A DNA stretch of 64,000 nucleotides, taken from Owenia fusiformis. Its lineage: Eukaryota; Annelida; Polychaeta; Sabellida; Oweniidae. A program made the position numbers and the translations under genes. Below the pieces are notes generated by a model. The model had not been told where the DNA came from, searched no databases, and saw only the letters and a program-made list of their open reading frames with translations. Positions within the stretch are counted from its first letter, which is position 1, and every line of letters starts with the position of its first letter. The stretch is taken from assembly GCA_903813345.2 (NCBI GenBank), contig CAIIXF020000010.1, positions 18,177,181 through 18,241,180 of the forward strand, written 5' to 3'. Below, one piece after another: positions 53,622 to 64,000 of this stretch.

Positions 53622-53737
53622 AGTTATGTCCGTATCATTGAATATATGCCTTCGGTCTGTCGTAATATAACCCTCGCAAGCTCGGGCTATATTGGTGACA
53701 GACCTTAGGCATATATTCAACGATAGGGACATAACTT
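53622..53737. mobile_element. Foldback (hairpin) MITE
   Basis: Arms AGTTATGTCCGTATCATTGA...GGTCTGTC and GACAGACC...TCAACGATAGGGACATAACT pair over about 48 bases, with a loop around CCCTCGCAAGCTCGGG, itself a small palindrome. Confidence 0.8.
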
Positions 53738-54395
53738 CTAATTAGTAGTCCCGCCCGGAAGATTAGTGCCTTTGACAATAAATCATTTCAAATCTACCAC
53801 GCTGACCCTTTCTCAACCAATCAGCGAAGTGGAAGGAACACATGCTAAATAAATGCTTATTAACTATACGGGAATGTCAGAGGAAATGACCATATAAAAA
53901 GTCGTCCGTATTTCGACGAACTCTGATTGGCTCTGTAAGATCAGATCAGAGATTTATTGTAAACTGAAAGAGTGAAGACAAAGCTCTCTTTTAAGAAGTG
54001 AAGTCGAACGAATGCAAAGGGTAATAATAAAACTTCAGAATGCATAAATGAATAGAAAGAGGATATTATAAAAGAGGTATGCTAAACTAAAAATTTAAAT
54101 AGGATTATCCTATGTAATGTTAAGGATATTGCGATTATCCCAAGGCCAATATAATTAATGTTTATATTTCTTTGTCTTAGCCTTAGCAAACATTCAGATG
54201 CACATGCTTTTGATATGTTTGACACTTCCTCAAAGAACATTTAATTATCATAGCCAGCTGTTGCAGAATACAATAGATATGAAGTAGAGCAAATGTTACA
54301 GAATATAATTACTAAACAATTGCATGTTTTTAAAAGATTAACAAATAAAACATATTCAGTTATGAGCTATGAGAATTATTCAATATCAGTTGCTA

Positions 54396-54581
54396 CAGTG
54401 AAAGCTGTCTAATCTGAACGCCTCTGAGACCAGCCAAAAGTGCTCTAATTAGCTGGTGTTCACATTTCAAAATTTTTTAATGTGTGAGTTTATGGGAGAT
54501 AACTAAATGTGGACCGAGAAAAAGTGTTCACATTGGGAGGTGTTTAGATTAGAGAGGTGTTCAGATATACAGGTTTCACTG
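54396..54581. mobile_element. Pogo-type MITE with TA duplication
   Basis: CAGTGAAAGCTGTCTAATC at the left and GATATACAGGTTTCACTG at the right, TA on both sides, 186 bp. Close to the ends of the long element at 25734. Confidence 0.75.
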
Positions 54582-54583
54582 TA

Positions 54584-54642
54584 CATACAATACAATACAT
54601 GTACAATACAATACAGTACAATACAATACAATGCAATACATG
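54584..54642. repeat. AATAC microsatellite
   Basis: Imperfect ACAAT/AATAC units directly after the MITE. Confidence 0.85.
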
Positions 54643-54840
54643 CAGAGCACTAATAATCAGACAATGTATTTTCATATTTCACGAAACTGCTCTCAATTTC
54701 AAGCGGCATGAACTTGAAGTTGACAATAATTGTGATCTTTTCCAAAAGGGATTTATTACTGATATCAAGAGGTTAGGCTTAATTACCGCACTCTGACTTG
54801 AATATGCAATTTTAGTTACGATGCTGATAAAATCTGAGTA

Positions 54841-55010
54841 CAGTAAGCCTGTATATCTGGCACTTCAAGACTCTGAACACTTCTCAATGTGAACACTTTT
54901 CTCTGAATTGTTATCTCCCATTGATTCACATAAACCTTGAAATGTGAACAAATGCTAATCTGAACACTTTTGGCCAATTCCAGTGGCATTCAGATTAGAC
55001 AGGTTTTGCT
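54841..55010. mobile_element. Pogo-type MITE, opposite orientation
   Basis: CAGTAAGCCTGTATATCTGG at the left and TTCAGATTAGACAGGTTTTG at the right, with inverted interior blocks relative to 54396. Only 260 bases from that copy. Confidence 0.65.
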
Positions 55011-55810
55011 ATATAGCCGAAGCTCTCGTGTGAAGAAGTGAAATCAAATTATTGCAAAGAGTTGAATCCTTCAATGATATTCTGAGATGGACTTGAAATG
55101 TGATTTTAACATTACTTCATGATAGATCAACATTGACTATGGCGTGAATTCTACAAATCTTGATGGGATAATGGATCTCGAGGTTATATTTGACGAAGCA
55201 AATGAGAGATCTGATGTGAACAAAAGGAGAGAAAATTACATGGACCTTATCAGGAGATAATAACGTAATAGTCTCGTATCTCATCTGCTTTATAGCTTTG
55301 AAGTACTTCGAGTGCTGCAACTCTATGGGTATTATTTCCGTGTTCAAAAAGCCACACTCATCACATTGATTTTGTATCTTTTTTTCCGTATTGGAATTAA
55401 TCGTCCCATTTCTAGTCATTTCTTAACATTTATAAACTAAACTATGAAACAATATTTCTTGCTAATTTTATGACTTTCTATTGCATTTTATAATCATTTA
55501 TGGGCACTCTTGACATTTTTCCCTGCATTTATTTCTTTTTTATTACTGTTGTAAAAACAGCATAAAAAACAAGGTATTAAACTGCCAACAATTACTTAGG
55601 AACTGTGATGTGCTGTAGAATAATACGAGACAGTTTGCTGAAGATTACGTAAATTGCTGAAAGTCAGGTTAGATTGTGCATTAACATTGTAAAGCTACTT
55701 GCGTCTCTTCAGGGCTTTGTATCTTTTGTTTCCTCAATTACAATAAGTAAGGAACTAAAGGGGACTTTCAGTTATCATAGAATACTACAATGTAACAAAT
55801 ATTAATTTGT

Positions 55811-56060
55811 TAGGTATAAATACTAAATTGCAAGGTACAAATTCTAAATTGCACAAATACTAAATTGCAAGGTACAAATACTAAATTGCAAGGTACAAAT
55901 ACTAAATTGCAAAATACAAATACTAAATTGCAAGGTACAAATACTAAATTGCAAGGCACAAATCCTAAATTACAAGGTACAAATACTTAATTGCAAAATA
56001 CAAAAACTAAATTGCAAGGTACTAATTTGCAGCAAAACAAGATTGCGAGGTACTGAGTGA
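55811..56060. repeat. 21-bp minisatellite, about 12 units
   Basis: Consensus AAGGTACAAATACTAAATTGC. Period 21, so long frames can stay open through it without being genes. Confidence 0.9.
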
Positions 56061-58452
56061 CTGCAACATGGAATTGTCACGTCACAAACTTTTAAGTAAG
56101 ATTTCTCCGGAGAGCATAGCAATAACCTGATACAAAATGCATTGTAAACTGTATTTATGACATCCATGTGTTCCGAAACTCCTGAATTAATTTTTTTCTC
56201 TTATTCATGTCTGTTTAATGCTTTTGCTCTCAAAAATTTAATGAAATTCATGGTTTTCTGGCATTTTTGTACAATTAAGAGTATTCTCTACATACACATA
56301 CATTTACTTAATTTCTCATTGATTTGGCTTGTGATTTTGCACTTGTGTGAAAGTGACTCCCATGTTGAATCATCCTCATGGTCATTCTCTTTATTGAGGT
56401 GAGCTCAGGCTTGATAGAACAACATGGTATAATCTTAGTTACAAGATAACGAAAACAATGGATGCATTGAAAAAACTATTTGATCGGAATGTAGACGTTC
56501 ACTTAATCAATTTATTGAGATGAAGGCAGATCCTCTTCACTAAAATCTTTGCTTATGGATGATGTGACCTAAAAGAGATTCTTACAAAATGTATTTAGAT
56601 AGATCAAGGCCAGTTAATTTTTAAAGAAACATTTTCTCTTGAAAGGCACTTTCATCTTTTGATCATAAGAACATCATTCAATAGATTCTCTGCAATATTG
56701 AAATGAAATGTTACTCAGCTGCACCAACAGAAAATTGTAAATTATCTGGAAATCACTTGCCTAAACCATTAAAACTTAAGAAATCAGAAAGATTGGGATA
56801 TTTTAATTTGACCAGTTTTGGAGATTTCACAATCGGAAGGTAAACAAAGAACTTTGTATTAAATTAAGAAAAAATCATAATGGGATTACATCATGGCCCT
56901 TCTCTTGGAGCCCATGGCTACACTGTGTTTGTATTTGTTGGTCGGGTCTTGTATCTATATCAACTCTGGTAACTCCTTTTATACATGCCTAAAGCCTGCT
57001 CGATTAATTGAGTGTTTTATGAACCTGAGTCATAATCAAAGCATGCTATAGATTCGATTTATTTCCCAATTGACACATGTTTGAAAAACAGACATTTTAA
57101 TTACAGTAGCAATTAATATTAGGGGTCATAATGACCCAGAGTTTGAAAGGTTGCTTGACTGAATGCTTGTTTTATTGGTTTGGATTGATTTTCCTGCATG
57201 TACTTCAATGTAAGAGATACCAAGATCAACCATCTTTGAGCTAATTACTTGAAAATGACAGAAAATCTTTTAAAACGGTACTTGATATAGCCATATCCTG
57301 TTAATATACTGTTCAGCTGACATTCATAGCTATAGGCTGATCTTGTAAGATCCACCCATATAATATTGTATATTTCCCTTACAATGTCATACCTCCAGGC
57401 CCCCATTTATATTCATAACATCAATTATATTGAATATTTCTATGTGTATTCCAGATTATGAAGATGCCAGGAAGATTTATACATAAAAACTCAAGGATTC
57501 TCTAGAGTTGCAGTCAAGGCAGCAAGGGTCGACTACGAAATCCCATCTCTGATCAATATAATATTGGAAGCAAATCTGAACGATGTCTCGGATAGTCAGT
57601 CAGCGGATCAACCCAGGAAATCCTTTAACATGATGGATATATTTTTAATTAACAAGTATTTGTTAGTATAACATAAGGTAATCGAGAGTGACTCATCATA
57701 TCAACTATTCATGTTATGAGTATAGATATGAAGTATCGATAATGCTTGTTAGGATCAAAACTGAAGTAGGCTTATATTTTTAATTACCAAGTATTTGTCA
57801 GATTTATATGAAGTGGATTCAAAACCAGGAATGAAACACAGCTCAATGATAAACACGAAATATTGCATTTTGAACATTTGAATGTCAATAATGCACTTCA
57901 GATTATACCTGAATGCACTTGTAGATTACTCAGGAATGCACGAGAATAAAGCCATGTAAGGAGGAACCACAGTGGGGTTAACTAATCAATTATTAAAAAT
58001 AGATGAATAATTTCAAGATTATATTTCCCATAACAGTTATGGAATATTGACGGGGAAAAGCTTTAAGTGTTAACGGCTTTCGTTGTTTATTGTATTGGGA
58101 ATAGTGTGGTTTACGGATCAGCCTTAGATTAAAACACAATCTGAGATCTGTGAATCTGCTACCTGATTAAAGTTCAAAGCTGAAAGATCTATAAAGTTGA
58201 CGGACAAAACAGGAGCAAGTGGCATGTGTTAATCTGGAGAGAAAACTGCATATAAGACCCACTTGTTCAAAACTATAGCGAAGCACACAGAAGTTGGTGA
58301 ACTATACTTGAAATATTATAACCTGCTTCTATCACAACAGGAAACACTGACCATTACATGATATTGGAATTATAAACATAAATCAAGATCGTAGTTACGC
58401 AGAAGCAGAAACTGATGTATAGCGCAGGAGTAGGACCGTCAAAACAATTAGG

Positions 58453-58671
58453 ATGTCCCAGGAAACATTGTACATTTGCATTGGTGTATTAGGCGTCATC
58501 TTCATTGCTTTCTGTGTCTGTATATGTTACATGTTGTGTCGAGAGGCCTATGGTTGTAGATGCTGTAGATGTTGTCGATGCTGCGATGAGCCAAACAATA
58601 CGTACAATCTTGGCAAAGTATTTTATAACACTGGAGGTCCAATTAGTTTTGAGAAAGAGTTCTATGTGTGA
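58453..58671 (+). CDS. Small single-pass membrane protein with Cys cluster, 72 aa
   Basis: Not recognised. A short N-terminus (MSQET) is followed by a hydrophobic segment at 6-28 (LYICIGVLGVIFIAFC...), then a juxtamembrane CRCCRCCRCC cluster (36-45) suited to palmitoylation or metal binding. The soluble tail ends FEKEFYV, where F-Y-V fits a class II PDZ-binding C-terminus. An in-frame TAG at 58420-58422 fixes this ATG as the start; position -3 is A, a good context. With no Lys or Arg before the segment and Arg/Cys after it, an N-out, C-in orientation is likely. It could be a stand-alone gene with untranslated upstream exons. No homology claim is made. Confidence 0.5.
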   Translation: MSQETLYICIGVLGVIFIAFCVCICYMLCREAYGCRCCRCCRCCDEPNNTYNLGKVFYNTGGPISFEKEFYV

Positions 58672-59445
58672 TCTGTAACCTGTATCTTGGAAAGATATCT
58701 TAAAAATTAGAAGTCAAATTAATCTAGAAAAAGATTTCTACACTCAACCAGTATTTTATCCCAACGTTCATGATTAAACAGTACTAGATCCTCCGGCTAG
58801 CTTTTAGAGTGTTCTAGTTCTGATTGGTAGCAAATATACAAGGAGCAAGGAGTACTATATATGGTCATAAAGTTCGTAAACTTGACATGAACAAATTAAG
58901 CGTATAATTGAAGAATACACTGGAGAGTGCTGATACGTGAAATGGACACAAGTGAGATTTACGTTTAGACACTCAAGAAACTATCGTGGTGAAATAAAGT
59001 GAAACTTAATGATGAAGTAAACAATTGACGCTCGATAAATCTGCATTAATTCTCTAGAAGGAAGCAGGCAATTACATCTTTGTTATATTGGGTGATTTAA
59101 ATGCATATTGAAGACTAACGCTAATTTATTCAAATGAGAACAACAATATTGACTTGACTGCATGAAATAATTATAATTATTGTGTTGTATTTCCACAACC
59201 ATCAAAATATACCACCAATATACAGGTAACTAAACTATAGAGGAAAACAGTATCAGTTAAGCACTGTACATATTTCCCCAAAGAGCGACTAATCAAAAGA
59301 AACAGTAAAAAGCAACAGGAAAAGTGCAAAAATACACGTAGGTGTATCAAGATCAATTCTTTAGAAAAATACCCAGAGGAAAAGCCCTAGCCTTTGAAAC
59401 GATAATTTGAAAAAACAATCTGAATTTTAAGACACTCCAATTAGG
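58672..59445. other. Gap with no identified feature
   Basis: Possibly 3' UTR of the small membrane protein gene. A/T-rich; no repeat, element or frame recognised and no clear AATAAA close by. Confidence 0.5.
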
Positions 59446-59493
59446 TAAATAGCTGTTAGCAGTAAATGTCTACATGGTAACGAGCCTTTGAAG

Positions 59494-59720
59494 ATGATGA
59501 AGAGACGCAAATCTAAAGAAATGGAAGAAGTTGATGAAAACGAAATGCCAAATAAATGTAAATACAGGGTGGAACAATATTTTGATCAGACACCCAGTAA
59601 ATACAGAGTGGGTCCAAATACAGAAGAGACATCCAGTAAATACAATATGAGCCAACAAACAGAAGAGGCACACAGTAAATACAGGGTGGGGCAGATTTTG
59701 CCAACTCCCCTATTTGGAAG
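59494..59720 (+). CDS. Unrecognised gene, exon with 13-residue repeats
   Basis: Repeat units KYRVEQYFDQTPS, KYRVGPNTEETSS, KYNMSQQTEEAHS and a partial KYRVGQ start at 59560 and are spaced 39 bp. They vary by substitution but keep frame, which suggests coding constraint or a young minisatellite. Confidence 0.4.
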
Positions 59721-61203
59721 GTATAGTTATTTACTTTATAAGATCTTTCTAAATGTTTGTCTCATTTCAATTTTCAATAAGAAAACTCTGATCATTTTGA
59801 CATTTGGGATTAGATCAGCATTGAGCTAGCTTTACACATGGCCACTCGATCATAACTCAATTTGCAATGCTCGATCTTTATGCCATAAATCATGTTGATA
59901 TAATTGCCTGAAGTAATCAATCTTCTTTTATGCACCCGGGTCAAGAAATCCTGTAATGCTAACGAAATTAAGCCTCTTATACACATACTGGAAAGAATTT
60001 GATTTCAATTTAGGCAATTTGCACAATATCGTTTTTGTTTTATTGTGGCATATGGCTTGTGTTATGGCACTTAAAAGTACTTGACAGATGAACCAGTTGT
60101 CATGCATCGGCCATATATGAATATTGTACACATGAAATGGACCAAAATTGTTCTTTTGCCCCCACACAGTGAGTCTCTGGAATTACCCATTTGTCATTTC
60201 ATCCTTGTGTCTATTCTTCCTTCAGTTCCTTCCTTCCTATCTTCCTTCCTTCCTTCAAAAATTGAAGTCAACTGCCAATTGTCTAAACTCATTCTCATCA
60301 TATCCATTTTATTTTCAAATGGGGTCCATACTGGTAATACTCTGAAGTAGTTGCGAGAGTAGGTTATCTAACTAGTAGAGATTCAAGGCAATTTCACATT
60401 CCAGAATATAACTTAAATGTCCTTCATACACAGAACCATTAGTTATTATTCACAAGTGTGTCTTTGTCTGAAAAGATCAATTTATCTCACAGGAGATCAC
60501 AAGATTATAGAGATTGGTCCAGCAGAAATTGGAAATCTTGACACTTTCAAAGGAATAATCACATAAATCTAAGAGGGCATTAAAAGATATTTTCACTATG
60601 ATGTCTAAAGCCAGATCTATCGATTTTTTCATTTTATGGAATCTGCGTTCTGGTGAAATACATATGGTTGTTTTTTTGTTGCTCGTGGTTTCATAAAGAA
60701 AATTAGAATAGTCTGATCTGTTTATTTATTGAATACTTTATAGATTTGATATTTCCTATTATATATGTGAAGTCTCTAAAATATGCTCACTCTAGATCCT
60801 CAGAGTGTTATGGTAAAAATAGTGCCTAACACAGGGGTTTCACAAGAATTTCTCACAACATGCTGACTAAATTAAAACAACAGAAAAAAATAATGGAAAT
60901 CATATATTTAACATGGAAAAGTTGAAAAGTCCCTAGAAACAACAGGCAATTTTGTGAAAACAACCTTGCTGCTTGCTGCAAATGAAACCCCTGCTTACAT
61001 GAACATTTTCTTTAAAATCCTTTACATAGGTCATCCAAAACAGTAAAGAGACATGAGTGTAATAAGTTGGACACTGAAAGCCTGGACCCGCACATTGCAG
61101 AATCTGAGGCATGCCAAGTGATGATATCAAGGCCAACAAACACTACCATTCTAAGGGGAGACACATTTGACCTAAACCAGTTCCTCAATGAACACAGACA
61201 AAA
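59494..61203 (+). CDS. Unrecognised gene, two phase-matched exons, 3' end open
   Basis: Exon 59494-59720 ends with two bases before donor GTATAG; exon 61030-61203 follows acceptor TTTACATAG and its first base completes arginine. Both stay open, and the second ends at a consensus donor GTAAGT. The protein starts MMKRRKSKEMEEVDENEM, has about 3.5 copies of a 13-residue repeat beginning K-Y-R-V from residue 23, then LPTPLFGR, SSKTVKRHECNKL and FDLNQFLNEHRQ: charged, soluble, at least 133 residues. The start is the first ATG after an in-frame TAA at 59446, though an acceptor-like CAG at 59460-59462 leaves room for earlier exons. No family recognised. A later exon is needed; an acceptor at 63403 would add N-C-K and stop. 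Confidence 0.4.
60226..60257. repeat. TTCC microsatellite
   Basis: Imperfect CTTCCTTCC units within the intron of the unrecognised gene. Confidence 0.85.
60832..60993. mobile_element. CAGGGGTTTCA MITE, copy 3
   Basis: Ends CAGGGGTTTCA and TGAAACCCCTG with the family interior (AAGTCCCTAGAAACAACAGG). Sits 36 bases before the second exon of the unrecognised gene. Confidence 0.7.
61030..61203 (+). CDS. Unrecognised gene, second exon
   Basis: 57 codons open from acceptor to donor: SSKTVKRHECNKLDTESLDP to LNQFLNEHRQ. Higher G+C and more balanced codons than the flanks. Phase 2 at both ends. Confidence 0.45.
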
Positions 61204-62548
61204 GTAAGTCAAATCTACAGCTCGGGGACTATCACAAATCCAATGATTGTGTGTCACTAGGAATGTACTAAACAAATATCAAGCCCATTTTCCGAATTAT
61301 CCAGAACTGGTTAAAAAATATTTATTTTTGCAAGAAGATATTAACTTTGAATCTAATATGGGATCAATCTGTGAATTAAACCTTTCAAGTATGCATTGTT
61401 ATTGCACATGTTCTCATACCTCTGATTGAGAAGGAAATTACATTAGGGTGGAGCTATTGATTTCAAGTGATATTCTTCACTGTTTTGCAAATATTTTCAT
61501 TTGATTTTCCCTTGATTGCACACCAAACTTATTTTTAGTGCACAAAGCAAATTCTTTTTTAATCAAAGCTAAATAAAATTATCTTGAAGTTGTCTTGAAA
61601 ATGTCTTGTAATTTTGTCTGAAAATGAGTCCAACACTCCATTTTAAAGTAATTTTTAATTAGATTTAATTCATTTAGTGTTTATTCATTTCCATTTATTT
61701 TTTCTGAATTCCACATGTTTGGTGGGTGATAAAATATGATGAATCTGACCTTCCATTTCAAAAAAGATCAGAAAGATTACTTGTCTCATCTAAAAGAAAG
61801 TATGATTGTTTTGTATTTTCATCATTTTCAATTTCCAATCTTTCTAATTTTCTAATGTATCTTTGTACACAAGATCATTCCCTAATGTTCAGATGACATT
61901 TTGTAATATATTTTTGATGCGAAAATAAATATCAGACCTTTTCTGAAAGGACGGTAGGCATATTAAATTGAACAAAGTAAAATGTCACATATGGTATGGT
62001 GTATTTTCTCCTTTTTCCATGGTATGGTCTCCATTCTCCATATTTTTATCTCTTAATCAACATTTAGCTCAGTGTCCAGTTTAACAATTCAATATGACAA
62101 ATAAACAAATGAGTTTGTTTCTACAATGCTAGCTTTTTCTTATGCTCTCCTGTACATCTTCCTTGCACTCCCAGGGGAGAAGTAATTATATAGGAGAGGG
62201 ATTTAATACTAGAAAAACAAAACAAATGTTGCAATTATAGAATGTTTTTTATTACTGTTGATAATTACCTCAGAATGCTATCAAATATCCTAATGTATCC
62301 CTTAATCACAAGATAATTAGCTAATGTTCCCAGAGATATTTACACACCATATTTTTCTTAGAGAAAAGAAATATTAGAGCTGTTCCCCAGAGAGGTTCAG
62401 GTTACAAATAAATAGGTCTGAGTACCTGTTTTATCTCGATAATATACTTTTTGGCATTTAACATTTGAATATTTGTTGGAATATTGTCTTATTCATTTAT
62501 TTTGAAATTCATTTGTACCACATTGAAAATTGGGACAAATAAATTAGA

Positions 62549-62990
62549 GCAAGGTCAAAAAAGGTTAAAAAATGTCAAAAAGGATTTCTTCCAACTTGCT
62601 TCAAATTGACCAAATTTTTTTTCAAAATCATCTATTAGTTATCAGAAGTTCAAATCTGACTTAACATTTAAGATTTGACCTTCAATGACCTTCTCAAGGT
62701 CAAGAAAAGTTAAAAAAGGTCTTTTTTCAACTTGCTTCAAATTGACCAATTTTTTTTCAAAATCATCTACATTTTCTCAAAAGTTCAAATCTGACTAATG
62801 ATTTGACCTTCAATGACATTCTCAAGGTCAAAAAAGATTTGACCTTCAATGACCTTCTCAAGGTCTTTTTAAACTTGCTTCAAATTAATTTTTTTTCAAA
62901 ATCATCTACAAGTACTCAGAAATTCAAATCTGACTAAAGATTGAACTAATAATATTGTGAGCAACTTGGTGGTGACCTTTTCTAATGTAC
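62549..62990 (+). mobile_element. GTCACCACC-family element, 5'-truncated
   Basis: Three units of the AACTTGCTTCAAATT/AAGGTCAAAA repeat (anchors near 62592, 62729, 62872) and a worn family 3' end (GAGCAACTTGGTGGTGACC). The head is missing. Confidence 0.65.
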
Positions 62991-63547
62991 ATGTATCAAA
63001 AGGTGGCAGACGACTCATTTGGACAATTTCATCTAACTTACACAAAAAAAACATCGTAAATTTGTAGAAATAATCCCTGTCCACCAATTCCACTAAATTG
63101 AGCATCACCTGTTGTAAAAAATATATAGTAAAATGTCAAAAGCCCGGCAAAACTGAAAAATCTTCTGGTTTCAAACCGATTTTAGAGCCTGGGATTCAAG
63201 AGGTTAATGGGAGTCTGAATGTGAAATTAATATTTGCTACCTTTGGGCAGAAAATGTCTAGTCATAATTTTTTGACTGTATAGTCAAAATATTTTCTTTG
63301 AATTATAGAGAGCACCATAAGTCAAGCTCTTGCAAATAGTTACAAGAGAGAATCGTTCCTCATCAGATATGTTTTTATCATGTTATATTGTTTTGTTTTT
63401 GCAGTTGCAAATGAGTCTCATGAGTCCAATGAATATAGTGGATTATCATGTTAGAGACCCTTCCTTTAAAGTTGATTTGGTCAAACTAATTTCACATTCT
63501 TTCTGTAAAATGTGAATGAATATGTGAAATATGAATTTGTACATTTA

Positions 63548-63562
63548 ACACACACACACACA
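63548..63562. repeat. CA microsatellite
   Basis: About seven AC units. Confidence 0.85.
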
Positions 63563-64000
63563 GTGCATGAGTTTATACTTCATATATCTTGTTGATTTCC
63601 CTCATTTTCACCAATGAAATGGTCTACATTGCACTTTGTCTTTTTAGTGAAGACCATTTATGTGTCATCAATATACATGCTCTCTCCATGTAGTGTTATA
63701 TGTTACATGTCAAATGCCATCTTCAGGGGGAAAAGTATCTCAAAGCGTTTATTCATGATATAAAAGAGGACTTTAGTATAAAGAATGAGGTGACAGTTGT
63801 TGTGTACCACTTTCTACCACTGAAACACCAAAACAGATAGTAGAGTAAAAAGTTGTCCTAAAAAGAAAATTTACCCCTCTCCCCACTCTCTTTGCTCCAA
63901 GAAAGAATTTTTTCCTTGATACTGAGAGAGTGAGGGGATTGATTTTCTTTTTGGTCAAGTGTACTATCTGTTCTGGTGCCTTTGCTCTTAACCAATACCC

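Larger units (their letters stand above)
44830..58452. other. Repeat-rich intergenic stretch
   Basis: Holds several small elements and minisatellites, listed separately, and one possible untranslated exon. I see no convincing coding gene. The stretches 45400-47930, 48760-50950 and 56060-58400 show only A/T-rich sequence with chance frames. Confidence 0.55.
61204..64000. other. Right flank, no supported gene
   Basis: Apart from the GTCACCACC repeat remnant and a CA microsatellite, nothing recognised. May be intron of the unrecognised gene. Confidence 0.5.

Noticed and set aside
55117-55419. 100-residue minus-strand open frame
   Set aside because: Its single C-x-x-C pair is not enough for any family; flanked by repeats; no start or splice evidence beyond chance.

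Overview
The window looks like AT-rich genomic DNA from an invertebrate animal. It has long introns with GT/AG borders, tRNA-derived SINEs, a LINE tail, and a dense mix of short inverted-repeat elements (MITEs), Helitron-like pieces and transposon-borne minisatellites. The repeat style and the ortholog content suggest a marine lophotrochozoan, most likely a mollusc. That is an inference from pattern, not a database match.

Region 1 (1-3245) is upstream flank with a palindromic TTAA-flanked MITE, two SINE-like elements, a LINE 3' fragment and a short promoter carrying a perfect cAMP response element. Region 2 (3246-32733, + strand) is one gene read from 16 phase-consistent coding exons: a salt-inducible kinase of the SIK3 type, 1190 residues. 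It has kinase, UBA, conserved PKA/14-3-3 sites and, at its C-terminus, a KA1 domain. Its introns hold most of the mobile DNA. The most striking spot is the intron before exon 12, where a 110-bp block spanning the end of the intron and the first 41 bases of the exon is tandemly repeated. This leaves several decoy 3' splice sites, and the array is split by a 1.9-kb transposon containing a 162-bp satellite.

Region 3 (32734-37538) is the SIK3 3' side and the gap to a convergent gene. Region 4 (37539-44483, - strand) is the lysine-rich nucleolar protein KNOP1: one large terminal exon plus two small upstream exons found by matching phases. A 316-bp inverted duplicate of the sequence just upstream of its first exon lies 2.1 kb away, inside its first intron.

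Region 5 (44830-58450) is a repeat-rich gap with no convincing coding gene. Region 6 (58453-61203 and possibly on) holds a small single-pass membrane protein gene with a Cys cluster and a PDZ-type tail, then two phase-matched exons of an unrecognised gene with a 13-residue repeat. The remainder to 64000 is repeat-rich with no supported gene.

The two recognised genes act in different places: SIK3 in cAMP/LKB1 signalling to CRTC and class IIa HDACs, KNOP1 in the nucleolus. They share only convergent neighbourhood. The CRE upstream of SIK3 suggests a possible feedback loop, since SIKs restrain CREB co-activators.
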